Shown: positions 41,565 through 53,380 of the stretch, in pieces | Position numbering within the stretch: the stretch's first letter is position 1 | How the letters are laid out: every line of letters begins with the position of its first letter | Source: Clitoria ternatea | Taxonomy: Eukaryota; Streptophyta; Magnoliopsida; Fabales; Fabaceae | DNA: 64,000 nt | Reading direction: 5' to 3' | NCBI GenBank assembly: GCA_037962975.1 | Contig: CM075673.1 | Location: 119,369,001-119,433,000 of the forward strand | Translations under genes and position numbers: made by a program | The notes under the pieces: model-generated | The model's input: the letters and a program-made list of their open reading frames with translations, nothing else | What the model was told of the DNA's origin: nothing | Database searches by the model: none

Positions 41565-43133
41565 CATAACAAGCAATAACAAGCATTAAGAAACCATGAG
41601 GGATTATCAACAAAAATAGAGCATAGAAGGTACCTATGTGGAAACCACATGGGGAATGCACAAAATGTAGAAAAAATTATCAAAGGAAGAGGATGAAGGG
41701 TATGGGACTTACTTGAAAATTGCAAAGAATGAGGAGAGGAGCAAAGAAAGCTAGGGCACTAAACCTGGGAGAGAGCTTCGTAAGGGAGAAGAAAAGGGGT
41801 TTACAAAATGGTAACAGTTTAAAATGAGGGAAATAGGTTTTTAGAAATGTAAATTGCGCGATCTCGCTTAAGCGAATTAACTTGGAAAAGTCTAGAAGTC
41901 GCGATTTTGGTCAAGCGAGCTAGAGCTGCTTGGGCGAAATTGTCACAAAATCAATTCCCCAATTAATTCGCTCAAGCGAGCCTACCACTTGGGCGAATGT
42001 TTCATAGTGTTTAATTCAAAAAAGAATTCATTCAAGTGAGCTTATGGTCGCTTGGGCGAGTTTTTCTTAGAAGCTTCTCCCTGATACTTTCTCAACTTTC
42101 GCTCAAGTGAATAGGACTGGCTTGGGCAAAATATTTAAAGAATCAATTTCAAATTAATTCGCTCAAGCAAAATAGGGCTCGCTTGAGCGACTTGACTTTG
42201 GTGCACCCCCTGATACATTTATTGCACAATTCGCTTGGGACAATTGATTTCGCCTAAGGAAAAATTCAACAGAATTAATTTCAAATTAATTCGCTTAAGC
42301 GAAATTATTTCGCCTAAGCAAATTTGTTCCAGAATCAAATTGGATGGGAATTCGCTTGGGTGAGGGAACATGGATTAAGCGTAATTGTTTTTCATTCAAA
42401 GTCACTTAAGCGAGGGTTCACTCGCTTGAGCGAGTTTAGCAGACAAGCATTTAATGTCATTTAATGAGGCTTGGATTCGCTTAAGCGAGATGCCTAAATT
42501 TGCACAAAAACAAGAAGATTTCATTAGAAATTGCCTAAGTTACTTAAAGGTAATCAATACATGACCATGTCATAAATTTTTTGCCAATTTTGATCATGTA
42601 TTAAAACACATCCAAGATACAATTGATAATTCCAATCAAGCAATTTCAATCATCATGCAATAATCTAACAATCAATTGCATATTACATGAAATCAAAAAT
42701 TTATGCATGATTGAATGATCATTTTTGCAATTGGTACTTTTTGGCATCAACATAGGCATGAACTTATCAAACTAGCACAAGCAAATACACCACTTCAAAT
42801 TTGGCATGCTACTTCACTTATGCATCAAAATGAAAATAAATTTGCTTGAACCTTTCATATCCAACATGGTAATTAACATTTCAACACAAGTTTCATGAGT
42901 TATGCAATAATTCATTACATGATTAAGCCTAAACACAATCTTTCTACTTCAAAACCTCACTCTACCACACAAGTATCATAATCTCCATGCACATCATCAA
43001 GAAAAACATAAAACACATTCTACAACAAAAATTTACAAACACCAACACAAAATCAAAGCAAATAACATCATAAAACTGGGTTGCCTCCTTTGAAGCGCTT
43101 GTTTTACGTCGTTAAGTCGACGCCTGTTGTAAA
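41565..43133 (-). other. Athila spacer between integrase and env-position gene (right part)
   Basis: Non-coding stretch that continues the Athila sequence from 28832 across the Tat insertion. It holds the palindrome array at 41855-42490. The part near 43080 (CTTTGAAGCGCTTG) is close to the integrase C-terminus. No reading frame is supported. Confidence 0.65.
41855..42490. repeat. CTCGCTTAAGCGAG-type palindrome array in the Athila spacer
   Basis: Around fifteen copies of the degenerate palindrome, including the perfect TTCGCTTAAGCGAA at 42290-42303 and TCGCTTAAGCGA at 42477-42488. Variants with GCTTGGGCGA also occur. The motif is that of both LTRs, but the surrounding sequence is not LTR sequence. 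Confidence 0.85.
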
Positions 43134-43586
43134 TCACAAATCATGCAAGTGGATTAGCATGGTGAGCCTTTCCATATCTCCGCCAAGGTATGCCTTCAAC
43201 CTCTGACCATTCACAGTCCATGTTCTTTTGGAATCAGGGTCTTGTAACTCTATTGCTCCACATGATTTGACTTCCTTCACTAGGAATGGACCTGACCACT
43301 TTGATTTAAGCTTACTTGGAAAGAGTCTAAGCCTGGAATTGAATAACAACATAGATTGACTAGGATATAAACTCTTTTTCAGGATTTTCTTGTCATTGTA
43401 CTCCTTCATCCTTTCCTTATAAATTTTAGAGGACTCATATGCATTCATCCTCCATTCTTCAAGCTCAGTCATTTGTAACTTTCTCTTTTTTGTGGCTGCT
43501 TTGGGATCAAAATTCAACAGCTTTATCGCCCAATAAGCTTTGTGCTCTAGTTCAACTGGCAAATGACAACTATTACCAAAAACCAA
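43134..43586 (-). pseudogene. pol: C-terminal part of Athila integrase
   Basis: 150 codons on the minus strand. It begins VFGNSCHLPVELEHKAYWA, a conserved Athila integrase block, and continues through a Lys-rich helical part to WSGPFLVKEVKSCGAIEL and the stop at 43134. It is separated by a damaged junction (43587-43670) from the catalytic core. Confidence 0.85.
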
Positions 43587-43670
43587 CTAATAAGGTGAAA
43601 AACCTGTAGAAGCTTTATAGGTTGTCCTATATGCCCAAAGAGCATTATCCAGCTTCAATGACCAATCCCT

Positions 43671-44405
43671 TCAACTCTGGGAAACAATTTTCTCTAGAAT
43701 GAGCTTTATTTCCCTGTTAGAGACTTTTGCTTGCCCATTCACTTGAGGATGGTATGGAGAAGTAACTTTATGCCTTACTCTATAGTGTTCTAGGCACTTT
43801 TGTAACTGTAAATTGCAGAAATGGGATCCATCATCACTAATAAGAACTCGAGGAGTGCCAAACTTGTAAAAAATATTTCTCTTAAAGAATTTAATCACAG
43901 TTTTAGCATCAGCTTTAGGAGAAGCAATGGCTTCAACCCATTTAGTAACATAATCAACAGCAACGAGAACATATTCATTAGCAAAGGATACAGGAAGATG
44001 GCTAACAAAGTCAATGCCCCAACAATCAAAGACCTTAACTTCCAGTATGGCATTCATTAGCATTCCATTCCTTCTAGAAATGCTTCTAGATCTCTGGCAG
44101 TTATCACATTGTTGCACAAAGAGATTTGCATCTTTAAAAAAAGTTGGCCAGTAAAATCCAGATTGAAGGACTTTAGCAGCTGTCCTTTCTTTGTTGAAAT
44201 GTCCACCATAGGCAGAGCTATAACAGTGCCAAAGAATGCTTCTTTCTTCTTGAGAGAAGATACATCTACGGATGATATTATCCAATCCAATCTTGAATAA
44301 GTATGGATCATCCCAAACAAATTGTCTAGCATCCTTCAAGAACTTCTTTTTTTGCTGCCAAGTATAATCATCAGGTATTACTCCAGCTGCTTTAAAGTTT
44401 ATCAT
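43671..44405 (-). pseudogene. pol: Athila integrase core with catalytic Glu replaced by Lys
   Basis: 244 codons on the minus strand. The zinc-binding region spans AYGGHFNKERTAAKV to CDNCQRSRSIS. The first catalytic Asp is in CWGIDFVSHLP and the second in VLISDDGSHFCN. The third site reads HPQVNGQAKVSNREI, where the family has Glu before V/I-S-N-R-E: it is Lys, consistent with a G-to-A change, and should abolish activity. Confidence 0.88.
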
Positions 44406-44426
44406 GTCTACAAACCATGGTCTTTC

Positions 44427-45101
44427 CTAAATCAACAGGAGCTTTTCATTTGGGAAATCTTCATCAACCTCAGGTTGTATATTGGTGACTTCTTTATTAA
44501 CAAGCCTAGATAGGTGATCAGCTATGTAATTTTCACTTCCCTTTTTGTCTTTAATGATCAAATCAAACTCTTGTAGTAGTAAAACCCATCTGATCAATCT
44601 TGGCTTAGAATCAGATTTGTTGAGCAAATACTTCAAAGCAGCATGATCTGTAAAACACAACTCTAGAACCAATTAAATATGATCTAAACTTTTCCAGACT
44701 ATACACTACAACCAACAACTCTTTCTCAGTTGTTGTATAATTCACTTGGTAGGATTTAAAATCTTGCTGGCGTAGTGTAAAACATGGAAAATTTTAGATT
44801 TTCTCTGCCCTAAAACTGCTCCAATGACATAGTCGCTAGCATCACACATTAATTCAAAATCTAGCTGCCAATCAAGAGCAAAAATAACAGGGGCAAATAT
44901 CAACTTATTTTTCAACAATTCAAATACAAACAGGCAATCATGATTAAAATCAAAAAGAGTATCTTTGTTTAGAAGGTTACTCAGTGGTTTGGTAATCTTG
45001 GAAAAATCCTTGATAAACCACCAATAGAAACCTGCATGACCAAGGAAATTATGAACTCTTTTGACATTTACTAGAGGTGGTAACTTTTCAATGACTTCCA
45101 C
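44427..45101 (-). pseudogene. pol: Athila RNase H (frameshifted)
   Basis: Minus strand. The upstream part (45101-44742) has VHNFLGHAGFYWWFIKDFSK from the RT end, then FELMCDASDYVIGAVLGQ with the first catalytic Asp. A stop and frame change near 44742-44680 follow. The downstream part (44672-44427) has CFTDHAALKYLLNKSD with an Asp and ENYIADHLSRLVN with the last one. Confidence 0.85.
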
Positions 45102-45640
45102 CTTTTCTTAGTCAACTTCAATTTCTTTGCTTGAAACCTTATGACCTAAGACAATACCTTCTATTACCATGAAATGACATTTTTCCCAATTCAACACAAG
45201 GTGAGTGTCTACACATCTTTTCAAAATAGTGTCCAAATTATCAAGGCAATGATCAAATGAAGAACCAAACACAGAGAAATCGTCCATGAACACTTCTATG
45301 CATTTTTCCACCAGATTTGAGAAAATAGAAACCATACACCATTGGAAGGTGACAAGAGCATTGTATAATCCAAATGGCATTTTCCATTAAGCAAAAATTC
45401 CATATGTACATGTGAATGTTGTTTTCTCTTGGTCTTCAGGAACTACAACTATTTGATTGTAGCCTGAATAACTATCAAGAAAATAGTAGTAATCTTGCCC
45501 TGCCAATCTTTCTAACATCTAATGCATAAAGGGTAATGGAAAGTGATCTTTCCAGGTGGCTTGATTTAACTTTCTGCAATTTATACATATTCTCCATCTG
45601 GTGATTGTCCTTGTAGGGATGAGCTCATTTTTCTCATTTC
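45102..45640 (-). pseudogene. pol: Athila reverse transcriptase (damaged)
   Basis: Minus strand, in pieces separated by stops. It includes NEKNELIPTRTITRWRIC (start of RT), KDHFPLPFMH, a DYYYFLDSYSGYNQI-like block, MPFGLYNALVTFQWCM and the catalytic FMDDFSVFGSSFDHCLDNL. Stops occur at about 45517, 45388 and 45106. Confidence 0.88.
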
Positions 45641-46545
45641 TTACCACAATCATATCACCCTTTTTCTCATTTAACATAGATAATGGCATCAGATTAATGT
45701 TGGCACCAAGATCCAACAATGCTTTTCCTACTGGTAAACTACCAATAGTAATAGGAATAGTGAAACTCCATGGATCCTTGGTTTTCTGAGGCAATGCTTT
45801 CTGGATGATAGCATTGCATCCAGCCTCCAATTCAACTGTTTCCTTTGTAAATCTTTTCTTCTTTGAAAGTAGATCTTTCATGAACTAAGCATACGTCGGC
45901 ATTCACTCCATTGCTTCCATGAACGAAACATTGATCTGTAATCTCTTAAATATGTCCATAAAGCAAGCAAATTGTCTCTCTTTATCTCTTTTGGAAGGAT
46001 TTTTAGGATAAGGTAGATTGTTTAATTGTGGAACCTGACTCTCTACTTTTTCCTTCCCCCTTTCACTCTCTTTCTTTTTATTTTTCTCTTTTTCTTCACT
46101 ATTTACATTTGTTCTTTATTTTTCTCTCCTGTTACTTTTTCTTTTCCAATCTCTTTCTCACCCTCTATCTCTTCTTCTTCACTCATTTTTTATTCATAAT
46201 CTCTTCGTTAACCTTTTCATTCTCACTCAAGTTCAATCCCACAGCTTTACCACTTCTTGTAGTGACAACTTTACATTGCTCCTTCGAATTGTTTTGGGTG
46301 TTAGCTCCGTAATGGTGTCCTTGCTGATCTACAATCTGACAGGCTAACTGTCCTACTTAAGTTTCCAAATTTATGATAAATGCCTTAGTGTTCTTCTGAT
46401 TAGTCAAAGAGGCCTGCATAAATTTTTCTAATGTATCCTCTAATTTGGATGTCTTCTTATGAAAGGAAGGATAATTTTGCTAGTAGTTTAGTCTGTTAGA
46501 TGGACCAGCTTCTTGCTTCCGACCTCCTGGGTTCTGATTACTCCT
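45641..46545 (-). pseudogene. pol: Athila gag-protease linker and protease, with a deletion before RT
   Basis: Minus strand. From 46310 to 46030 the sequence is rich in Glu and Lys codons (a CT-rich stretch on the plus strand), the charged linker typical between Athila Gag and protease. After it come FMKDLLSKKKR, then the protease with ALLDLGANINLMPLSM (catalytic D-L-G-A at about 45698-45720). Shortly after LMPLSM the sequence joins directly to the start of RT, so perhaps 1 kb of coding DNA is missing compared with the usual Athila order. Confidence 0.78.
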
Positions 46546-47517
46546 CTAGCCCTGAAATGGTGGGTTAGAATAATTAGAATTAAAATTACCTGGCTTACCT
46601 TGATTACTCATATAATGCACTGAATCCTCAGTAGAGCCATAATGTCCATTAAGATGGTCGTCTCTATAAAAATCACATGTAGGTTGCATCTGTTGTTGCA
46701 TAGAAGAAGAAGAATGCACAACATGCAACGGTTGTGGGCGTGTAGCCATTTGTTGTATCAGAGCCTCCATTTGCTGAGTAAGGATTTTATTCTGAGCCAG
46801 GATAACATCTGTAGTATTTAACTCAAGGATGTCTTTCCTTTGCACCTGATGACGATCATGTTGTGCCTGATAATCTGTAGAAGATAAGGATTCAATGATC
46901 CTTGTTGCTTGGTCTGCATCAACTGTCATTATAGTGCATCCTACTACAGCATCTAAAATCATCTTGGTATCGGCTCTCAACCCACTATAAAAGATATTCA
47001 ATTGGGCAATGTCTTTGAAACCATGATTGGCACATTTTCTAAGCAATGACTTGAATCGGTCCCAAGCTTCACAAAATGGTTTCTCTGCACCTTGTCTAAA
47101 GGTAGAAATGTCTAATTTAGCTTTTATAAATCTTGATGGAGGAATGAACCTCTAGAAAAAAATTTCTTCAACATTTGACCAATTGTTCAAACTCTGATTT
47201 GGATAGGATTGAAGCCATTTTTTTGCTTTGTCTGTTAAGGAAAAAGGAAGTAATCACAGGTATGTTGCTTCTAAAACTCCTGATTCTAAGCCCATTATAC
47301 CAACCAATTCATAAAATGTTGATAAGTGAGTGTAGGGATCTTCATGTAACATTCCTGTGAACTAATGAGTACTGATAAGACTGAGAAAAGAACGTTTCAT
47401 CTTCAAAGCTCTCGTTGTATTTGGAATGGAAATGCTAGAAAAATATTTGGGGCCTTGCTGATTAGCATAATCTCCCAGTATTCTCCTTGAAGGATTGTTG
47501 TTTTGTTCTTCTGCCAT
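46546..47517 (-). pseudogene. gag: Athila gag
   Basis: Minus strand, start at the ATG at 47515-47517 (MAEEQNNNPSRRILGDYA). After a damaged part, an open stretch (47046-46546) shows the conserved Athila Gag block: LLRKCANHGFKDIAQLNIF, LRADTKMILDAVVG and DADQATRIIESLSSTDYQAQ, followed by Gln-rich sequence and NTTDVILAQNKILTQQMEAL. It would form the capsid. Stops and shifts in the first half make it non-functional. Confidence 0.85.
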
Positions 47518-47815
47518 TGGTTGTGATTCAGGCTTCAGTAAAGCTTCGAGAATAGATGTAGAAAAAGAAGATTGGCCTTTTTCTGATTATTGTTGCTTTT
47601 TCATTTTACCTTTGCCCTTGTGAATGGTTTTCTCCAATTCAGGGTCAAACACCAGTTAGTCTTTCAATCCCTGTCCACGCAATAACATAAAGCAAACAAA
47701 TTCTGCAAACAACTATCAATCCAGGATAAGATTAAGTAGCAAATCCATAAGGAAAATAAAATTATTCACAATGCCTAATAGTTCTGAATCAATATTTACA
47801 AAATCACACTGCCCA

Positions 47816-47830
47816 CCGGCAACGGCGCCA
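47816..47830 (-). promoter_or_regulatory. Athila primer-binding site
   Basis: The minus strand reads TGGCGCCGTTGCCGG, the site that marks Athila and many Tat elements, a few bases after the 5' LTR end at 47836. Confidence 0.88.
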
Positions 47831-47835
47831 AAACT

Positions 47836-49337
47836 TGGTGGGTGCTCAACGCAAGTTATCCACTACCTGTTGTAGTGTATATAAAAATAAAGTGTTGTTC
47901 CATTGAGGAGTGGTTGATTCAGTAAATATTTTTTTGAACTATTTTGGCGGGAAATTTATATGAACATCATATGAAATAAACAAACAAGGAATTGAACAAG
48001 TATCCGGGTATAAATGTATGAAAGCGATAATGGTTCACGTGGAAACAGATAATAAAAGACTGAGATTGGGTTTCATCTATCTCACCCATTGATACGTTGT
48101 ACATACTTACCTAAATGGTTTTCGAATTATTGCTTTTTACGTCATAATCAAAGTCACTCGTATCGATTCCTCGACTATGAAATCCATAAGAATATTTCCA
48201 AACCGTCGATCCTTCGATCACATTGAAAATATTCCAGCATTAAGATCGATTGTTTTGACATTCATTTCATTAATTATTATTCCTAATAATCACCGCAACG
48301 AGCATTCCATTTAGATCCATTTTCAAAAGTCATTTTCCAACAACCCAAGAAAACTAAAATCAAGAAGCTATTGATCAGATAGATTTAGGCATTAAGCATA
48401 AAATAAAAAGCCAAAAATAATAGAACAAAGGTACCAAATATATAAATATATAATAAGCGTACGTCGGGTTCGAATCGATTACATCCAATCCCAAAGAAAA
48501 GTTTAGCTACTTATGGTAGCCATTACAACCAAGCAAAAATGAAGAAAAGATGAGAAAATAAGATCCTAGGGTCTTCAATGGAGGATGAGGAAGAATGAGT
48601 GTCTCGCGTATGCCAAAATCTTCACCTTGGAAACTTCTAAGTTTCCCCTTTTATATTAGGCGACTCACTCAAGCGAGTTAAAACTCACTTAAGCGAATGA
48701 GCATTCTTCACCTTGAAGCAAGCTTTGGCATAAAATGTTTCCCTCGATAAGTCGCTTGAGTGAGATATTCGCTCAAGCAAGTCCATAAATATATTCATTC
48801 CCTTGTTTTACATTCGTTTGAGCTAATGGACTGCTTGCTCAAGCGAATTCTTTTCAATTTGGTTCTGCCTGATTTTCACTTGAGCTAAAGTGTCTCGCTC
48901 AAGCAAATTCCTCTTTAATGCTCTCTGCATCAATCTCTCTTAAGCGGATGCAAGGTCACTCAAGCGAATTCTACTCCTGATACTTGAATTCTCTTTTTCC
49001 TCAATCCCGCTCAAGCGAAGCTATTTCCCACTCAAGCGATTACGTCGCTCAAGCAAATTTCAAGCTCGCTTAAGCGAGTCAATCAAAACTTAGGTTTTTC
49101 TTTATTTTATCTGGGGATTTCTTCATAAACTTCTTCCTTCTTATCTTCCTTATCCTTTTCACCTATAATCCCACAAAGACTTAGGATAAGGGACACATAT
49201 TTACATCAATTGCATCAAAACTTATCTAAAGTTCAATTTCATCAAATAATACACGTAATATGATCCAGATACAGTGATATCCTATCAAAATCATGCCTAA
49301 TTAATAAAAAAAATATACCCAAATTAGGCATTTATCA
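47836..49337 (-). repeat. 5' LTR of the Athila-like element
   Basis: 1,502 bp, paired with the 3' LTR at 9102-10605. The plus-strand left end is TGGTGGGTGC and the right end GCATTTATCA. The duplication GTCAC and then LINE sequence follow at 49338. Confidence 0.88.
48660..49085. repeat. CTCGCTTAAGCGAG-type palindrome array in the Athila 5' LTR
   Basis: About a dozen degenerate copies, including the perfect 14-bp palindrome at 49065-49078. Copies are at the same places as in the 3' LTR array (9928-10348), although many single positions have changed. Confidence 0.85.
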
Positions 49338-49342
49338 GTCAC

Positions 49343-50750
49343 ACGTATGTGTAGGCTTATGTCCCCTTTGAGAACAAATGAATTACATAAAGACAATCAA
49401 ACGTAACAATAGCTTTGACAAAACCATGTTGCTTGGCTAAGCACACACCATAGAAAATCACTACCAATTTTGCATATATAAACATATTTTGTACCCGTTC
49501 TACTCAAGAAACCAATAAGCCATCACCCCTGGTCATCTCGAATCAAACCACCCACCCCTACCAAATTACACTCAGAATGAAATATTACATCCACATTTAT
49601 CGCCACTGAACCAACGGGGAAAAGGCCACTTCACCATCCAAGGAGGCTTGTGATTTACCATTGAATTATGTAACAAAACCAGTTCCTAAAACCCCCATTG
49701 CACTACCAAATTCAATGTGTCGATCAAAGACTATTTCCCACCCAAACACATATTATTCCTATCAACCCACACTTACAAAGAATAATAAGAAATTCCAAGT
49801 CCACAGCCTGCATAAAATGCAAAACCCAGTCACAACAATCAGAAAAAATATCAAAACCTAGCATTGACTTATACTCAAACAGTCTCCAAATTTGTGAGCA
49901 TAATAATAATCACGAAGGTAATGGAGCATAATCTTTTCCCTATGATTATAGCGAGAGCAATTAGGTGAATATGTCAAGCATCTAAGGCTCTTGAATAGAT
50001 TACACGAGATTCCATCGAAGCTTATAAGCTAGAGGAAAAATTTGATTTTAGGGGGAACTTTCCACCTCCAAATCCACAACCAAGTCCCAGGAGTCCTCTC
50101 TAGAAAAGTTTCAGCCAACCATGCATATCTTTCTCGAGCTAAGTACTCCCCACGCAAATTTTGACCCAAGCCCAAGCATCCCTGACTTGATCATTCAATA
50201 TCAGAGACAAAGAAAATAAGAAATTTCTAATCTCATTAGGTAGGGGTGTATAGAGTAGGTCAAGGTTTAGCTTGGCATTAACACAAACATTTTTAAGCCT
50301 CAATTGAGAGTCTATTATATGGACATATGGACCATGTCTCCCAGAGGGCCCTGGTTTATCTAATTCACAAACTAAAAAAAGATCTCCCCTATTCCCATAC
50401 GAAATTTGTACTCAGCCTTCAAGAAGGTGAAAGCCTTGGATATTACATTTTAGAAATAGGACCTGTGTTTCTTACCATATCAATGAAATTATGAAGGGTG
50501 TTATATTTTTCCCTAACTAGTGACACCTACAATTTATTATGGTTCTAAATCAAACATCAGCACACCTTACCCAACATAGTAATGTTGGAGGGTCTTACTT
50601 TCCTAATTTTAAGCCCACTAAATTTCTTGGGTCGAGCCACATGAGCCCCCTTAACCAAATGCAAACCACAACCAACATTATTTTCCCATAGAAAATTACG
50701 ATTTATGGCATCTAATTTATTGCAAATAGAGGTGGGAAGCCAAACATTCT
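49343..50750 (-). pseudogene. LINE ORF2: zinc-finger and RNase H region
   Basis: Minus strand. From 50750 to about 50560 there is ICNKLDAINRNFLWENN followed by a KGAHVARPKKFSGL-like stretch, typical of the region after LINE RT. A damaged stretch follows. At 49343-49480 VKAIVTFDCLYVIHLFSKG matches the middle of the plant LINE RNase H domain. This frame continues at 9101 beyond the Athila insertion. Many stops. Confidence 0.72.
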
Positions 50751-51947
50751 ACATGCAATAAACAGGTATGACAAATTCATAATTAATAAGAGTTAACCGA
50801 CCAGCTCTGTTCAGAAGGTTTGTCTTCCACCCTATGAGACGATTTTGAATTTTGTCCAAAATAAACTGAAAGTGCCTCCTCGTAGCTCTTCCTCTAAAGA
50901 TAGGAAAGCCCAAGTATCTCCCTATGTCCAGTGTGAAGTGGACTCCCAAAATTGATGAAAATTTCTCTCTCTTTCTATACGGGATATAATTGGATCAAAA
51001 TATACAAAATTTATTAAGATTAATCATAAGCCTTAAGCCTTTTCAAAAATTCTCAAGCACCTTAAACATACACCTCACCTAAAAAGCTCTCCCTTTAACA
51101 AACAGCAAGGCATTATTCGTAAGAAAAAATAGACAAGAGATCATCAGCCTATTTCTAGCCACCGAGATAGGTTCCCAAGACTCGTTCACCATTTCCTCGC
51201 TAATATAATTGGGCAATCTATCCATGCCAAAGACATCCTTATCTTAAGCCTCGAAAAAGGGAAAAAGATGAAAGCCTTTTACCATTCTAGAACAATTAAA
51301 TGGATAACTCAAATAGGAAACCCAAACCAAATCAAGGTATACTCAAGAAATTGCCAATCCACCTAATCTCCACCCTTCTTTTGAATTTAGACTTATTATG
51401 CATGATCTTTTGTAGCACAATTGCATTATCTATCATCCCCTACCCTGGATAAAACTACTTTGCATGGGGCAAACAATTTCAATGATACAAGGTCTTAGCC
51501 TTTGCACAATTACCTTGGTAATTAACTTAAACAAGACATTGCAAAGACTTATTAGATGAAAGTCTCTAAGGTAGGAGGGATTGTCCTTCTTTGGAATTAG
51601 GACTATCAAAGTATTAGCAATGCTAGGATCAAATTGACCAATCTTAAAAGCATTCCTAACAAATAAAAAAAATATCATCACCAATCACATCCTAATAATT
51701 TTTTAAGGAAAATTACCTGGAAGCTATCCATCCTTGGGACCTTTAAGGAGTGCATAGAATTCGATGTTTGAAGAACCTTATCCTTGGAAACTGGTTGGTC
51801 CAAAGTCAGGAAAACCCTTGTTGAGAGAATAGGAAAAATGACATTCTCCAAAAGTGCAAGATCCACCACCTCCCTCGAGCAAAAGATATTCTTGAAAAAA
51901 GTTGTCGCTTTTGTCTTCAGGGTCTCATCATATTCCATTATGAACAT
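50749..51947 (-). pseudogene. LINE ORF2 reverse transcriptase
   Basis: Minus strand, in several frames. In order: LKTKATTFFKNIFCS and DSFQVIFLKKLLG (before RT), then IANTLIVLIPKKDNPSYLRD and FHLISLCNVLFKLITKVIVQ followed by RLRPCIIEI and MQSSFIQGR (RT blocks), then after a decayed middle GRYLGFPIFRGRATRRHF and GWKTNLLNRAGRLTLINYE (end of RT). The catalytic FADD-type box is not recognisable in the decayed part (about 51000-51430). Confidence 0.82.
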
Positions 51948-52620
51948 GAAGCTCGTTAATCTTATTTTTCCGTCTCTAGATTACTGTTTGAGCATGGAAA
52001 AAGAAAGTATTGTGATCACCGAATGTCACCTACTTCTTTCTAGATTTTTTGAACCAAAATATTTGCTCTTGATCTAGAAGCTGCCAATACTCTTGTTGTA
52101 ACTTTGCTTGAGAAGACCAAAAAGAGTGAGTAACTTTCTCTTCCATTTGTCATTGCATTCTTTTCAATCTCCCCTCAATCCTCTTATTTCTGAACATGTC
52201 ACCAAAAACATTTTGTTTAAAAGCCATAGAGCCTCTTCTAACAGACTCCATAGACTGACTCACATCATCAAGGAAGCGCTTCCAATTCTAAATAACCACC
52301 TGGTGATAATTTGGGTGGGATAACTACATAGCCTGAAATCTAAAGGGTCAAGGCCCAGACTACTCTGAGAAACCCCCACATTTAGGTAGGAGAGGATTAT
52401 GATCAGAATGCATACAAGTGAGTTGCTCCACCATCACATCCAACATAGGTAGCCTCCAATTAACATCACTAATACCCAAATGTTTGGCTTGGTAGTCTGC
52501 GCTGGTAGCCTTATAGTGTTAAGTAAAGGTTGAGCTGATAGCATGAATGTTCACCATATTACACAACTAGAAAAAGTTCATAAATCATCACCCTAGAGGA
52601 TGAAAACACACACTCACACT
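51948..52620 (-). pseudogene. LINE ORF2: region between endonuclease and RT (decayed)
   Basis: Lies between the endonuclease-like and RT-like parts on the minus strand. It has only short frames and the expected length for this linker. Plus-strand frames here (51784-52077, 52108-52323) are shadows. Confidence 0.5.
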
Positions 52621-53085
52621 GCTTATGTGCACTCAAAACTTCATTAAAATCATTTATGGCCACACAAGGAACCAAAAAATGCTTCCTAAGTTCAACCAAG
52701 TACTACCAAAAAAACTATGGATCGAAGGCATGGGCGAGGCATAGACCGCACTAAAAGCCCAAACCTTGTCCCCTTGCTGAATCTGAAGAGTAACAACTTG
52801 AGCACAAGAATCCAAGATAACAAAATTCATATTTGAACCTAGGGGGCAAGACACCAAATACCACCCCTATGGCCCTGTGCATCCTTCACCGCCACCATCC
52901 TAAAACAAATACATCGTTAAATATGCTCCAAAGCATTAAACTTTATATGGGTCTACATTAAAATTATAAGATCAAGTTTAATCATTTACACTAAATCACA
53001 CAAGAATGACCTACATGCCTTATTCCTAGCACCCTATATAATCCAAGATAGAATTTTAAAGTCCTTCCAATCCATAGGCTATATT
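52621..53085 (-). pseudogene. LINE ORF2 endonuclease domain (N-terminal part)
   Basis: Minus strand. It starts near 53077 with MDWKDFKILSWI followed by GARNKACRSFLCDLV, the start of the plant L1 endonuclease (family S-W-N-x-x-G). Later QQGDKVWAFSAVYASPMPS matches the conserved SAVYASP block. Stops and shifts are frequent. This is the 5' end of what remains of the LINE. Confidence 0.75.
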
Positions 53086-53149
53086 GGTGAGGTAGAAAAT
53101 GGAGGCAGCTAGCCCTACGTTGAGCCCGAAAACTATTCCATACTAGAAG
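53086..53149 (-). other. LINE sequence upstream of ORF2, next to the chromovirus
   Basis: Short piece between the LINE endonuclease start and the LTR at 53150. It is probably LINE leader or ORF1-ORF2 spacer. The last five bases AGAAG should be the chromovirus target duplication, but its right partner is outside the window. Confidence 0.45.
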
Positions 53150-53284
53150 TGTAACATCCCATATGTTTTTGTGTTTAAAAGAATAAATAATTATACAAAT
53201 GAGTTTAGATTATAATAATTTGGGAATACGTGGCATTTGTGTAATTTAAGAATTAATTTAAAGAGGATTTATGATTTTTCCTGA

Positions 53285-53380
53285 TGTGTAGCGTCCAGCT
53301 AACACATAGCGTCAAGGTAAGAACTTGGACCTAACGTGTAATGTCAAGGTGGCGCGTAGCATCAGTGTCACGGGCAGAAT
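53285..53380. repeat. GACGCGTAGCGTC-type motif cluster in the 5' LTR
   Basis: About four degenerate copies (for example GATGTGTAGCGTC and GGCGCGTAGCATC). The 3' LTR (61874-62000) has six. Confidence 0.75.

Larger units (their letters stand above)
9102..49337 (-). mobile_element. Athila-like Ty3/gypsy element, antisense, with two later nested insertions
   Basis: Both ends carry LTRs of about 1.5 kb (9102-10605 and 47836-49337), flanked by the identical 5-bp duplication GTCAC (9097-9101 and 49338-49342). Reading right to left, the order is 5' LTR, primer site of the TGGCGCCGTTGCCGG type, gag, protease, RT, RNase H, integrase, a spacer, an env-position plant-transposon-protein gene, and 3' LTR, as in Athila. 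Without the insertions at 12479-27195 and 28833-41559 the element is about 12.8 kb, a normal Athila size. The LTRs differ at roughly one base in ten in the part I compared, so this is an old insertion. It lies inside the RNase H domain of a LINE. Confidence 0.9.
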
